NCBI GenBank assembly: GCA_902518965.1
Contig: CABYIQ010000012.1
Location: 1 to 46,557 of the forward strand
Origin: an uncultured SAR116 cluster alpha proteobacterium
Lineage (GTDB): Bacteria > Pseudomonadota > Alphaproteobacteria > Puniceispirillales > Puniceispirillaceae
Length of the DNA stretch: 46,557 nt
Reading direction: 5' to 3'
Positions 1 through 8,905 of the stretch are shown piece by piece. The notes below the pieces were generated by a model, which was not told the origin of the DNA, searched no databases, and was given only the letters and a program-made list of their open reading frames with translations. Made by a program: the position numbers and the translations under genes. Position 1 is the stretch's first letter, and every line of letters starts with the position of its first letter.

Positions 1-40
1 GCCTCAGCTGCATCCCTGGTGAGGACAGACCGGGTTAACA

Positions 41-125
41 TGGTGGTGGGGGTAGGATTCGAACCTACGTACGCTACGCGGGCAGATTTACAGTCTGCTG
101 CCTTTAACCACTCGGCCACCCCACC
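41..125 (-). tRNA. tRNA-Tyr (anticodon GUA)
   Basis: The reverse complement folds as a class II tRNA of 85 nt. The acceptor GGTGGGG pairs with CCCCACC, the anticodon loop carries GTA, there is a long variable arm, the T arm is GTAGG-TTCGAAT-CCTAC, the discriminator base is A and the 3' CCA is encoded. It lies 16 bases downstream of the stop of the truncated ntrB, on the same strand, and marks the breakpoint of that gene. Confidence 0.96.
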
Positions 126-141
126 GAACCTTTGATTATTC

Positions 142-1221
142 CTAATTTTCCTCGGCTTTAAAGCTTGCGAAAAAAAAGTGGTTCTGCGAATTAAGAAAGG
201 TCAGCCAAATTGTCAACAGTGAAACACCAGATTTAGTTGAAATGAAGGGCTCAAAAATATGTTCTGAAAGCTCCTCAGGAATGCCTTCACCGGTATCTTC
301 AATTTCAATTTGAAGGGGCAGATGCATACGCTTTCCGTCAGACAAGCTGGATATGTATCTCGTCATAGAATAACAAGTTCTCAGAACTAATTCATCACCA
401 ATCTTTGTTGCTTCAGCAGCATTTTTTAACAAATTTAGAAAACACTGGACCAACAGTTCCCGATCTCCTCTAACATCAGGCAAAGAAGGATCATAACGCC
501 GGACTATCTGAAGATGGCGACCAAAGGACGCTTTTGTGATCCGAATACAATGGTCTAGTACCTCGTGAATATTTACATCTGAAATTTTTAAGGGCGCATC
601 AGCTGACAGGTTTTCAATTCTGCTTAGTAATGAGGTGATGCGATCTGTTTCATGAACAATCATGCCACTGAGTTCGCGATATTCTGCCGGGAGATCCAAC
701 TCTAATAATTGCGCTGCTCCTTTAATACCCGCAAGCGGATTTTTAATCTCATGGGCAAGCAAAGCTGTCATCTTAGCCATGGACAGCGCGGCCCCCTTAA
801 ATTGATTTTGCGTTGACAGCTGTTCTGCCAAGGATTGTTCCTGAATGGAAACTAAAACCTGGGCAGGGCAACTAGTTTCACTGCGAGCAGGTATAGGCAC
901 CATCTGAATAGTTCCTTTTCGCACACCTAGCTTCGGGCTGATCAGCCCGAGTTCCCTTTCCACAACAGAACGACCGGCTTGTCTAACCCGGTCCAATAAA
1001 TTAAAAAAGGGACTGTCGGCGGGTATAAACTCAACAACAGCATGACCAGCAAGATAAGCAGTACTGCTCTTAAAAAAGTTCTCAGCCGCTGGATTCAACC
1101 AAACAAAGCGATTTTCTTGATCGATCAGAAGAAGAGGAAATGGCAACAAATTCAACAGTTCTGCCGATATCTGGTCTTGGTTGACTGCGCCAGTTGACAC
1201 TTCTGAACTTATCTCTTTCAT
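142..1221 (-). pseudogene. ntrB: Nitrogen regulation sensor kinase NtrB, 3'-truncated
   Basis: NtrB (GlnL) senses nitrogen status through PII and phosphorylates NtrC in the cytoplasm. The 359-residue reading frame has an N-terminal PAS domain (about 20-125), a HisKA domain with the phosphoacceptor motif LLAHEIKNPLAGIKGA (His near 157), the N box NLLKNAAEA and the G1 box EDTGEGIPEE. After FEPFISTKSG, where the family continues with a glycine-rich G2 box (GTGLGL type) and about 40 more residues, the frame runs into 27 unrelated residues and stops 16 bases before tRNA-Tyr. Neither of the other two frames restores the G2 box. The usual partner ntrC is absent, although dusB-ntrB-ntrC is the common alphaproteobacterial order. 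It could still be a phosphatase-like or inactive protein, but it is probably a decaying gene. Confidence 0.85.
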
Positions 1222-1237
1222 CTTTCTTCTGTCAGGC

Positions 1238-2248
1238 TCAGGCCGCTGTTAATCTAGATGAATTAAGAAAATATTCGAAGATTGCGTCCTTTAGTTCTGA
1301 GGCTGATGATGTCCGCATGGCAACAGCCCGCAATTTATCAGATTCCTCAAGATGATCGCAATAACTGGCAAAATGCTTACGAGCAGACCGTAACCCTATT
1401 TCACCTTTTTCTTGTGTAATATCAGCTAAATGCTTTATCATCATCAAGTTACGCTGTAACATGTCAGGAACAAGACGAACAGGTAGCCCTGAAATATAAT
1501 CTGCGATTTGCGCCAGTAGCCAGGGCTGGCCCATAGCTGCCCTACCAACCATTACACCGGCAGCTCGAGAATCCTTTAGTGCTATTTTTGCAGTCTCACA
1601 GCTGGTAATATCTCCATTCACAAAAACAGGAATTTGGACAGACTTAACAACAGCCTTCACAGCTAACCAATCAGCATGTCCTTTATACATTTGGCAACGT
1701 GTGCGCCCATGGATAGTAACCAGTTTTACACCCGCCTGCTCGGCAATTTGTGCAATTTCCGGTGCATTCAAGGACACATCATCCCAGCCAAGACGTGTCT
1801 TCAACGTCACCGGCAAAGACACAGCTCTGACAACTGCATCACAGATGCGCTCTACAAGGTCTGGTTCACGCATCAGAGCAGACCCTGATGCTCTGCCAGT
1901 GACCTTTTTGGCTGGACAACCCATATTAATATCGATGAGGCTGACACCCAATTGTTCTGCCATCCGCGCAGCATCAGCCATCATCTGCGGATTCCATCCT
2001 GCGATTTGTAAACCTATCGGAGATTCACTGCTTAAATCAGCAGAAATTTTCTTCATTTCTGTGCGTATTTCTGCCAGCATGGCATGACTTGCCACCATCT
2101 CGCTTATTACGAGGCCTCCACCTGCCCGCCGCACCGCACGGCGAAAAGGTCTGTCCGTAATTCCTGACATCGGCGCCAGGACAACATCTGGAATGCTATT
2201 TTTGCCGGAAAGGCCTAAAATTTGGTCAAGAATACCTGTCATAAGCAT
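1238..2248 (-). CDS. dusB: tRNA-dihydrouridine synthase B
   Basis: A 336-residue flavoenzyme of the Dus family (NifR3 group) that reduces uridine to dihydrouridine in the D loop of tRNAs. The TIM-barrel start VVLAPMSGITDRPFRRAVRR, the catalytic cysteine in INMGCPAKKV and the phosphate/FMN-binding VTIHGRTRCQMYKGHADW are all present. Length is normal. It sits 16 bases upstream of ntrB on the same strand, the classic nifR3-ntrB arrangement, and is divergent from ispDF. The start is the ATG at 2248; another in-frame Met lies two codons later. Confidence 0.95.
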   Translation of the reverse strand: MLMTGILDQILGLSGKNSIPDVVLAPMSGITDRPFRRAVRRAGGGLVISEMVASHAMLAEIRTEMKKISADLSSESPIGLQIAGWNPQMMADAARMAEQLGVSLIDINMGCPAKKVTGRASGSALMREPDLVERICDAVVRAVSLPVTLKTRLGWDDVSLNAPEIAQIAEQAGVKLVTIHGRTRCQMYKGHADWLAVKAVVKSVQIPVFVNGDITSCETAKIALKDSRAAGVMVGRAAMGQPWLLAQIADYISGLPVRLVPDMLQRNLMMIKHLADITQEKGEIGLRSARKHFASYCDHLEESDKLRAVAMRTSSASELKDAIFEYFLNSSRLTAA

Positions 2249-2381
2249 TATTATGCCTTATTTTACGCAAAAATGTCCAGAACAATGCACAATAATTAGG
2301 CAGTCAATGATGGCGGGTGCTCCAACGCAAAACTATAAACAGATCTGACAGCTGAACTAGACAAGCCAGTCTCCCTCGGGC

Positions 2382-2387
2382 TAGATA
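2382..2387 (+). promoter_or_regulatory. Possible sigma70 -10 element for ispDF (with -35 at 2358-2363)
   Basis: TAGACA at 2358-2363 and TAGATA at 2382-2387 are separated by 18 bases and lie about 30-60 bases upstream of the ispDF start. The match to consensus is moderate, so this is a guess from position and spacing within the 170-base divergent dusB/ispDF interval. Confidence 0.25.
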
Positions 2388-2418
2388 CGTCTCATTACAT
2401 GAACAGGAAAACTCAGAG

Positions 2419-3651
2419 ATGAATGCTGAGCAGGATAAAATGGATTTTGTCATTCTGGCTGCTGGTGACGGCAAGCGATTTTTATCTGCTGATCCATCTT
2501 CCAGACGCGCTAAGCAATTTCAGCTTTTAGCGGGTAGAATGGTTCTGCTGCACAGCCTTGATTCCATCAGCCAATGGCCTTCTTGCGGACAGATTGTAAT
2601 TGTTCTTCCGCAAGATGGTGTAGAAGTTGACATTTTGAATTCTCTGGAAACAGCAGCAAAGGCTACCACTGTTCCTATAAGTTTCACTCCTGGTGGGGCA
2701 AGTCGGTCAGCTTCAACCTGGAATGGTCTGAAGGCACTGTCTGCACTTATCCCCAATAAACTGGTAGCCATTCATGATGCTGCCCGTCCCCTAGTGCCAC
2801 ACCAAGTTTTGAATGAATTGCTCTTAGCTTGCACCGGCGGGGCAGATGGTGCCATCCCGTCCCTGCCGATGACAGACACAGTGAAGCATGTTGATAAAAC
2901 AAACAAAGTTCTGCATACAGTTGACAGAAGCGCATTAAGACGGGTGCAAACACCTCAGGCCTTTTCCTTTGATAAACTTTTCCGTCTTCATCAGACCAAT
3001 GTGGATAAGGGCGGCAAGCAAACTGTTACTGATGATGCAGGCCTTGCTGAGGCTGCAGGATTAACCGTAGTTTGTGTTAATGGAGCCAGCCAGCTCGAAA
3101 AAATTACCTATGCTGAGGATTTGAATACAATGCAGAACCAGCAGACAGAAATGCGAACAGCCAGCGGGTTTGACGTGCACCGCTTCTCCACAGAAAAACC
3201 AGGCCCTATAATGATTTGCGGTGTCGCCATAGAACATGAACAGGGGCTGATGGCACATTCAGATGGCGATGTTGGATTGCACGCTCTATGTGATGCTGTT
3301 TTGGGAACATTGTCTTTGGGTGACATTGGCCAGCATTTTCCCCCGTCTGATCCAAAATGGAATGCCTCTTCTTCTGATCAGTTCCTGCAATTTGCGCTTG
3401 AAAAGGTCAAAGATGCAGGGGGATATGTCACATTACTGGATGTAACACTGATCTGTGAGGACCCAAAAATTGGTCCTCACAGAGACAAGATTCGCCAACG
3501 CCTGTCTGAAATTACCGGACTTCCACTACACCGGTTATCGCTCAAAGCCACAACAAGTGAACGGCTTGGCTTCACAGGCCGTGGTGAAGGCATAGCAGCG
3601 CTGGCTCAAGCCACTGTTTGTTTGCCTGCCTCATATGGACGGCAAGAGTAA
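2419..3651 (+). CDS. ispDF: Bifunctional MEP cytidylyltransferase / MECDP synthase
   Basis: A fused IspD-IspF enzyme (410 residues) performing two non-consecutive steps of the non-mevalonate isoprenoid pathway: CTP transfer to methylerythritol phosphate, and cyclization to MEcPP. The IspD half (about 1-230) shows the nucleotide-binding FVILAAGDGKRF and VAIHDAARPLVP. The IspF half (about 245-405) begins at RTASGFDVHRF, with metal-binding Asp and His, followed by MAHSDGDVGLHALCDAVLG and KATTSERLGFTGRGEGIAAL. The fusion is common in alpha- and epsilonproteobacteria. Its stop overlaps the pgpA start as TAATG, so the two are probably translationally coupled. Confidence 0.97.
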   Translation: MNAEQDKMDFVILAAGDGKRFLSADPSSRRAKQFQLLAGRMVLLHSLDSISQWPSCGQIVIVLPQDGVEVDILNSLETAAKATTVPISFTPGGASRSASTWNGLKALSALIPNKLVAIHDAARPLVPHQVLNELLLACTGGADGAIPSLPMTDTVKHVDKTNKVLHTVDRSALRRVQTPQAFSFDKLFRLHQTNVDKGGKQTVTDDAGLAEAAGLTVVCVNGASQLEKITYAEDLNTMQNQQTEMRTASGFDVHRFSTEKPGPIMICGVAIEHEQGLMAHSDGDVGLHALCDAVLGTLSLGDIGQHFPPSDPKWNASSSDQFLQFALEKVKDAGGYVTLLDVTLICEDPKIGPHRDKIRQRLSEITGLPLHRLSLKATTSERLGFTGRGEGIAALAQATVCLPASYGRQE

Positions 3652-4118
3652 TGTCTGTTTTTTTGGCACAGTTGGCAACGCTTGGTCCTATTGGACGGTA
3701 TTTACCGGCACCTGGAACAGTAGGATCTGTTTCAGCATTAATCACAGGCTTTTTTCTAGCGAAAAATGGCTTTATCATTTTGTTTTCAGCAACCTTGCTG
3801 GTAACTATATTAGGCGTGTTTGCTGCTGATGCTTACTCGCAGCTGACAAGTACAGATGATGCAGGCGAAGTGATCATCGATGAGGTGGCTGGACAATGGC
3901 TGGTTCTTTTATGCATTCCGCCTAATATAGATTTAGCTCTGTTATGGTACGTCGCTGGGTTTGTCCTTTTCAGACTATTTGATATTCTTAAGCCTTGGCC
4001 TGTATCTGCTGCTGAAAGGCTGCCAGGCGGCATCGGAGTGATGGCAGATGATGTGGTGGCAGGTATGTTGGCTGGCATGGCGCTGCTGATGGCCCAATTA
4101 TTAATCTACCCCGCCTGA
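3651..4118 (+). CDS. pgpA: Phosphatidylglycerophosphatase A
   Basis: A membrane enzyme removing phosphate from phosphatidylglycerophosphate to give phosphatidylglycerol. Family motifs are GPIGRYLPAPGTVGS near the N terminus, DDAGEVIIDEVAGQW (acidic metal-binding residues) and FRLFDILKPWP, with several hydrophobic segments between. The ATG at 3651, overlapping the ispDF stop, is preferred over an in-frame ATG at 3618 because the resulting N terminus, MSVFLAQLATLGPIGRY, matches the family. This gives 155 residues. It is the second gene of ispDF-pgpA-cinA. Confidence 0.93.
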   Translation: MSVFLAQLATLGPIGRYLPAPGTVGSVSALITGFFLAKNGFIILFSATLLVTILGVFAADAYSQLTSTDDAGEVIIDEVAGQWLVLLCIPPNIDLALLWYVAGFVLFRLFDILKPWPVSAAERLPGGIGVMADDVVAGMLAGMALLMAQLLIYPA

Positions 4119-4133
4119 ATAGCCCAACAGCAG

Positions 4134-4616
4134 ATGGGAAGCCAAATGCTCAAAGATGCCCATGTCCTTATCCAAAAGCTTACCGCGTCCAACCAGACGT
4201 TATCCACGGTGGAATCCTGTACAGGCGGACTGTTGTTTGGTTATCTTACCGCCGTACCGGGTGCATCTGCTGTGTTGGAACGCGGTTTTATTACCTACAG
4301 TAATCAGGCCAAACAAGAAATGGTGGGGGTGACAGAGAACACCTTGGCAGCTTTTGGGGCTGTATCACAACAAACAGCTGAAGAAATGGCAAAAGGCGGC
4401 TGTCAAATTGCACGCACAGATTTATCCATTTCACTAACGGGTATCGCCGGCCCAAGTGGTGGTTCAGCTGAAAAGCCAGTCGGCCTGGTGTGGATATCTG
4501 CCTTTCGCAAGGATGGCATTCAACAAACAGAGCGACACCTGTTCACAGGAAACAGACAGCGGATTCGTATATTAGCATGCACACATGCAATCTCACTGCT
4601 GCTGCGCCTGTCATGA
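4134..4616 (+). CDS. pncC: CinA C-terminal domain protein (nicotinamide-nucleotide amidase)
   Basis: A stand-alone CinA C-terminal domain of 160 residues that deamidates NMN in pyridine nucleotide salvage. It shows TVESCTGGLLFGYLTAVPGA with the catalytic serine, RGFITYSNQAKQEMVGV and LTGIAGPSGGSAEKPVGLVW. The N-terminal molybdopterin-binding-like domain of full CinA is absent, as is usual in alphaproteobacteria. It follows pgpA by 15 bases. A second ATG at 4146 has a GGGAA sequence 5 bases upstream and could be the true start. It converges with the coq10-like gene. Confidence 0.92.
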   Translation: MGSQMLKDAHVLIQKLTASNQTLSTVESCTGGLLFGYLTAVPGASAVLERGFITYSNQAKQEMVGVTENTLAAFGAVSQQTAEEMAKGGCQIARTDLSISLTGIAGPSGGSAEKPVGLVWISAFRKDGIQQTERHLFTGNRQRIRILACTHAISLLLRLS

Positions 4617-4632
4617 AGCTAAGCCATCACCC

Positions 4633-5076
4633 CTATTCTAACTTAAGTGTGTAAAGCTGGTCGGCGCGAGCCTCAAATGCTCTGACCATACGTCTAACCG
4701 CTTCCGTGAACAAGTTTTCAATTACAGTTTGCAACAAGCGGGATTTGAATTCAAAATCCACGTAGAAATCAATTATACACCCGTCAGGATGTTGAATAAA
4801 CTTCCACCTATTTGTCAGATATTTAAATGGCCCTTCTGCATATTCTACTTTGATAATGAGATGATCTCTGTCCATCTGGATATAAGACGTGAATTGTTCC
4901 TTGAACACCTGAAAACCGATAATCAGATCGGCGACAAGCGCTGAATCTGTTTGCTTTCGGATCCGAGATGCCAGACACCAGGGCAAAAATTCAGGATACC
5001 GCCTCACATCGGCGACCAGGTCAAAAAGCTGCTCAGGGGAATGGCGAATTAGACGCTGTTCAGCATGCGTTGTCAT
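4633..5076 (-). CDS. Coq10/RatA-type START-domain protein (ubiquinone binding)
   Basis: A polyketide cyclase/START-like protein (147 residues) of the COQ10/RatA family, thought to bind ubiquinone and support respiration. Typical features are RLIRHSPEQLFDLVADVRRY, YPEFLPWCLASRIR and the C-terminal FEFKSRLLQTVIENLF. A GTG at 5094 overlaps the lipA stop, but the ATG at 5076 is chosen because GAGGGGAA lies about 8 bases upstream and MTTHAEQRLI fits the family start. It follows lipA directly, a common alphaproteobacterial pairing. The RatA toxin annotation from E. coli is unlikely to be the main role here. Confidence 0.87.
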   Translation of the reverse strand: MTTHAEQRLIRHSPEQLFDLVADVRRYPEFLPWCLASRIRKQTDSALVADLIIGFQVFKEQFTSYIQMDRDHLIIKVEYAEGPFKYLTNRWKFIQHPDGCIIDFYVDFEFKSRLLQTVIENLFTEAVRRMVRAFEARADQLYTLKLE

Positions 5077-5090
5077 TGAAGAGCTTCCCC

Positions 5091-6059
5091 TCACGCATTC
5101 TGTGAATTTGTCTGCGCAAGACGCTTAAGCCGTTCAAGCTGAAGAGCGGCGAAATCTGCGTCAGCATGATAGGACGAGCGTGTTAAAGGTGTTGATGCCA
5201 TCATTAAAAACCCTTTTTCCTGTCCCCAAGCCGCATAGACTTTAAATTTTTCAGGCGTCACAAAACGGTCAACAGCGGCATGTTTGGGGGTAGGCTGTAA
5301 ATATTGGCCAATTGTCATAAAATCGACATCTGCTGCCCTCAGATGTTCCATCATTTCTGCAACTTCCTGGTCAGTTTCACCCAACCCGACCATAATACCA
5401 GACTTTGTGAAAATAGACGGATCAAGTGCCTTGACCTGTTTCAGCACGTGCAGAGAATGCGCATAACGTGCGCCAGGGCGAACAGGCTTATATAGGCGCT
5501 CAACCGTCTCCATATTGTGATTAAACACATCAGGCGTTGCCGCGACTACCTGTTCAACAGCCCCTTCTTTGCGCAGAAAATCGGGGGTCAGCACTTCTAT
5601 TGTCGTCTCTGGTGAGCTAAGCCGGATAGCAGCGATTGTTCTGGCGAAATGAACTGCCCCACCATCATCCAGATCATCTCTGTCCACAGAAGTAATCACA
5701 ACATGTCGCAGGCCAAGACGGGCAACCGCCTCAGCAACATGGTCAGGTTCATGCGGATCAAGCAAATCAGGCCGGCCTGTCGCCACATTACAGAACGCGC
5801 AGGCCCGTGTGCACACAGCCCCCAGAATCATTATGGTGGCATGTTTATTTGCCCAGCATTCACCGATATTTGGGCAAGCGGCCTCCTCACACACAGTCAC
5901 AAGGTCCAGATCACGCATCAGACGTTTTGTCTCTGAAAATGCGCCTGCGCGCGGGGCCTTCACCCGCAGCCAATCCGGGCGGCGAGGTTGCGGTTTGGCC
6001 TCATTACGTCTTTTTTCTGGATGCCGGGCGGCACCTTTTGTGAGATTTGGAGAAGGCAT
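5091..6059 (-). CDS. lipA: Lipoyl synthase
   Basis: A radical-SAM enzyme (322 residues) that inserts two sulfurs into protein-bound octanoyl groups, producing the lipoyl cofactor needed by the adjacent pyruvate dehydrogenase genes. The auxiliary cluster motif is [12 protein letters not shown], the SAM cluster motif is CTRACAFC, and the C-terminal TRSSYHAD supplies the serine ligand. Length is normal. It lies downstream of lpd on the same strand with a 110-base gap in which I see no gene. Confidence 0.98.
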   Translation of the reverse strand: MPSPNLTKGAARHPEKRRNEAKPQPRRPDWLRVKAPRAGAFSETKRLMRDLDLVTVCEEAACPNIGECWANKHATIMILGAVCTRACAFCNVATGRPDLLDPHEPDHVAEAVARLGLRHVVITSVDRDDLDDGGAVHFARTIAAIRLSSPETTIEVLTPDFLRKEGAVEQVVAATPDVFNHNMETVERLYKPVRPGARYAHSLHVLKQVKALDPSIFTKSGIMVGLGETDQEVAEMMEHLRAADVDFMTIGQYLQPTPKHAAVDRFVTPEKFKVYAAWGQEKGFLMMASTPLTRSSYHADADFAALQLERLKRLAQTNSQNA

Positions 6060-6169
6060 TCTTTGTTATCCTCTGTGTGACAGCATCTGTCCGTTGCTTG
6101 TGCCTACATCAGTTCTTTGCTCGAAAAAAGACTGCACTCACGCCTTTTTCAAAAATGACCACAAATCAT

Positions 6170-7582
6170 CTAAAAATGGACCGCTTTTCCATAGGCATCA
6201 AGAACGGCTTCATGCATGGCTTCAGACAGTGTCGGATGCGGAAAAATCGTCTGCATCAGCTCAGTCTCAGTCGTCTCCAATGTCTGTGCAACAACATAGC
6301 CTTGGATCAGTTCTGTAACCTCTGGGCCGATCATATGTGCGCCCAGTAACGCGCCTGTCTTTTCATCAAAAATGGTTTTGATCAGCCCCTCATCATCACC
6401 CAGAGCGATCGCCTTACCATTCCCCAGGAAGGGAAATTTACCAACCTTGATCTTATACCCCTGCTCTTTAGCCTTGGCTTCGCTAAGGCCGACTGAGGCC
6501 ACCTGTGGGCGGCAGTAGGTACAGCCTGGCACAGTCTCTGGTTTTATGGGATGCGGGTTTTTCAGACCTGCGATAGCTTCAATGCATAAAATGCCCTCAT
6601 GGCTGGCCTTATGGGCAAGCCAAGGTGCACCGGTAACGTCACCAATGGCATAAAGGCCCGGCTCATCAGTTGCCATCACCTGATTAGTGACAATATGACC
6701 TCTGTCCAGTTTGACCTTGGTCGCCTCTAGGCCGAGGCCCTCTGAATTACCAACGATGCCTACCGCCATAATCACCTGTTCTGCTGATATGACTTCCTGC
6801 TTGCCCCTCAGCATGACAGTGGCTTTGACACTGTTTTTGGTTTTTTCAAATGCTTTTAGCTGAGCAGAGGTGTGTATGGTAATCCCCCGCTTTTCAAAGG
6901 ACTTATGCGCCAAAGCTGAAATTTCAGCATCCTCAGCATTCAAAATCCGGTCAAGAGCCTCGATAATCGTGACCATAACACCCATGTCGCGATAAAAACT
7001 GGCAAATTCAACACCAATCGCCCCTGAACCAACTACGATCAGGGATTTCGGCATGGATTTGGGAACCATTGCTTCTTTATATGACAGAATTTGCGTGCCG
7101 TCTGTTTCTAGCCCAGGCAGCTGGCGTGAACGTGCCCCAGTGGCGATAATGACGTGCTTTGCCTGTACTGTTTGTGCTACCTTACCGCCGATATCAACAG
7201 ACCAGATATCTTGATTGCGCCCGGCCAGTTTGGCCGTGCCCTCAATCACATTGACCTTGTTCTTCTTTAACAGATGGGCAACCCCACCGGATAATCGGCT
7301 GGCCACCTTGCGTGACCGGGCCACCACTTTTTCCAGATTCACAGATACCTTGCCTTCAACTTCGATACCGAAGTCAGACAGATGCTCCAGATTATGGCGT
7401 AACTCCGCCGCCCGCAGCAGCGCTTTGGTGGGAATGCAGCCCCAGTTCAGACAAATCCCGCCTAAATGCTCGCGCTCAACTAAACCGACCCGCATCCCCA
7501 ACTGGCTAGCGCGTATTGCAGCAACATAACCTCCTGGTCCGCCACCAATCACAAGAACATCAAATGAAGCTGTCTGAGTCAT
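6170..7582 (-). CDS. lpdA: Dihydrolipoamide dehydrogenase (E3)
   Basis: An FAD flavoenzyme (470 residues) that reoxidizes dihydrolipoamide and passes electrons to NAD. The FAD-binding GGGPGGYVAAIRASQ, the redox-active pair in GGICLNWGCIPTKALL, the NAD-binding VVGSGAIGVEFASFYRDMG and the C-terminal HPTLSEAMHEA (His-Glu dyad) are all intact. The open frame extends upstream to 7687, but the ATG at 7582 (MTQTASFDVLVIGGG) is the family start. It completes the pdhA-pdhB-pdhC-lpd cluster and follows pdhC by 50 bases. Confidence 0.97.
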   Translation of the reverse strand: MTQTASFDVLVIGGGPGGYVAAIRASQLGMRVGLVEREHLGGICLNWGCIPTKALLRAAELRHNLEHLSDFGIEVEGKVSVNLEKVVARSRKVASRLSGGVAHLLKKNKVNVIEGTAKLAGRNQDIWSVDIGGKVAQTVQAKHVIIATGARSRQLPGLETDGTQILSYKEAMVPKSMPKSLIVVGSGAIGVEFASFYRDMGVMVTIIEALDRILNAEDAEISALAHKSFEKRGITIHTSAQLKAFEKTKNSVKATVMLRGKQEVISAEQVIMAVGIVGNSEGLGLEATKVKLDRGHIVTNQVMATDEPGLYAIGDVTGAPWLAHKASHEGILCIEAIAGLKNPHPIKPETVPGCTYCRPQVASVGLSEAKAKEQGYKIKVGKFPFLGNGKAIALGDDEGLIKTIFDEKTGALLGAHMIGPEVTELIQGYVVAQTLETTETELMQTIFPHPTLSEAMHEAVLDAYGKAVHF

Positions 7583-7632
7583 CCTAACGACTGCCTTTCT
7601 GAAATAGGTTTCTATCCTGCCTGTAATTTTGC

Positions 7633-8904
7633 CTATAACAGCATGGTGATAGGCTGTTCTATCGCGCGTTTGAAAGCCTGCAGCCATTTCGCTCCTAGCG
7701 CGCCATCAACAATTCTGTGATCAGCAGATAATGTGACCGTCATCACTGTCGCCACAGCCAATTCACCATTTTTGACAACGGGGCGTTGCTCGCCCGCCCC
7801 CACCGCCAGGATTGCGGATTGCGGTGGATTGATAACAGCTGCAAATTCACGGATTCCAAACATACCCAGATTAGAGATGGTAAAGCTGCCGCCTGCATAT
7901 TCAGACGGATCAAGCGTGCCTGCCCGGGCGCGGCTGGCTAAATCGGTTGTTTTACGTGATATATCGGCAAGACCCAGCTTCTGGACATCATGGATAACAG
8001 GGGTCACCAAACCACCATCAACCGCTACAGCCACACAAATAGCAGCCGTGCTGAAATAGCGGCAACCCTCAGCTTCGAAATAACCGTTCACATCCGGTTC
8101 AGCCATGAGGGCAGCAGCAGCAGCTTTGATCACCATGTCATTGACAGAAATTTTCACGCCGTCCTCAACCGCTTCATTCAGGGCCTTACGCGCGGCCAGC
8201 AGATTATCAATCTCGCAATCCACAGTCAAATAGAAATGAGGCGCAGTCTGTTTTGACTGCTGCAGTCTGTCTGCAATCACCCTCCGCATCGCGTTATGCG
8301 GCACAAACCGTTCTTCAGCAGAGACTGCGGCAGAAGCTGTCCGCGAAACCGCGGCTGGCTGAACAGCAGCCCCAGACGCCCCAGAAGCCAAAGCTTCTTC
8401 CACATCTGCTCTGATGATACGGCCATGCGGGCCTGTTCCGGACAAACGGGCCAGCTCAAGACCGGCATCAGCGGCAATGCGGCGGGCCAGCGGGCTGGCA
8501 AACACCCGGTCTGACCTGGCTGTTAGTTCAGGAGTAACAGCTGGCTGAACAGGGCTTGTTGCCAAAGCTGGCGCGGCGGCTGGCGCATCTGTTTGCGGCG
8601 GTGTTAAGGGTGCAGCAGCTGGTACGGCGGCAACAGCGGCAAGCGCGTCATCAACACTTTCCCCGTCTTCTGCCAGAACCGCAATCACTGCATTCACAGC
8701 CACATTTTGTGTTCCTTCAGCAACAGCCAGTTTCGCCACAACCCCGTCATCAAGGGCTTCAACTTCCATGGTCGCCTTATCAGTTTCAATTTCAGCTATG
8801 ACGTCACCTGACTTGACGCTGTCTCCCTCTTTGACCAGCCAGCGTGCAAGTGTGCCTTCTGTCATGGTTGGAGAAAGTGCGGGCATAAGAACAGATACAG
8901 ACAT
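7633..8904 (-). CDS. pdhC: Pyruvate dehydrogenase E2, dihydrolipoamide acetyltransferase
   Basis: The E2 core of the pyruvate dehydrogenase complex (423 residues). It has one N-terminal lipoyl domain with the lipoylated lysine in [13 protein letters not shown], an Ala/Pro-rich linker (about 90-145), a peripheral subunit-binding domain starting FASPLARRIAADAG and a catalytic acetyltransferase domain ending SADHRIVDGALGAKWL (His and Asp of the HxxxDG motif). The frame extends upstream to 9012, but the ATG at 8904 has a textbook AAGGAGG 6 bases upstream and starts [14 protein letters not shown]. It begins one base after the pdhB stop. Confidence 0.97.
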   Translation of the reverse strand: MSVSVLMPALSPTMTEGTLARWLVKEGDSVKSGDVIAEIETDKATMEVEALDDGVVAKLAVAEGTQNVAVNAVIAVLAEDGESVDDALAAVAAVPAAAPLTPPQTDAPAAAPALATSPVQPAVTPELTARSDRVFASPLARRIAADAGLELARLSGTGPHGRIIRADVEEALASGASGAAVQPAAVSRTASAAVSAEERFVPHNAMRRVIADRLQQSKQTAPHFYLTVDCEIDNLLAARKALNEAVEDGVKISVNDMVIKAAAAALMAEPDVNGYFEAEGCRYFSTAAICVAVAVDGGLVTPVIHDVQKLGLADISRKTTDLASRARAGTLDPSEYAGGSFTISNLGMFGIREFAAVINPPQSAILAVGAGEQRPVVKNGELAVATVMTVTLSADHRIVDGALGAKWLQAFKRAIEQPITMLL

Positions 8905-8905
8905 A

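Noticed and set aside
1-40. A gene start on the reverse strand at the left edge (ATGCAGCTGAGGC)
   Set aside because: Only four codons are visible and there is no ribosome binding site, so it cannot be assigned.
142-240. A simple frameshift as the cause of the altered ntrB C terminus
   Set aside because: Reading the other two frames after TKSG gives stops and no GTGLGL-like box, so a single indel does not explain it.
1701-2087. Forward 128-codon frame within dusB
   Set aside because: Antisense shadow of a conserved gene with low-complexity composition and no supporting signals.
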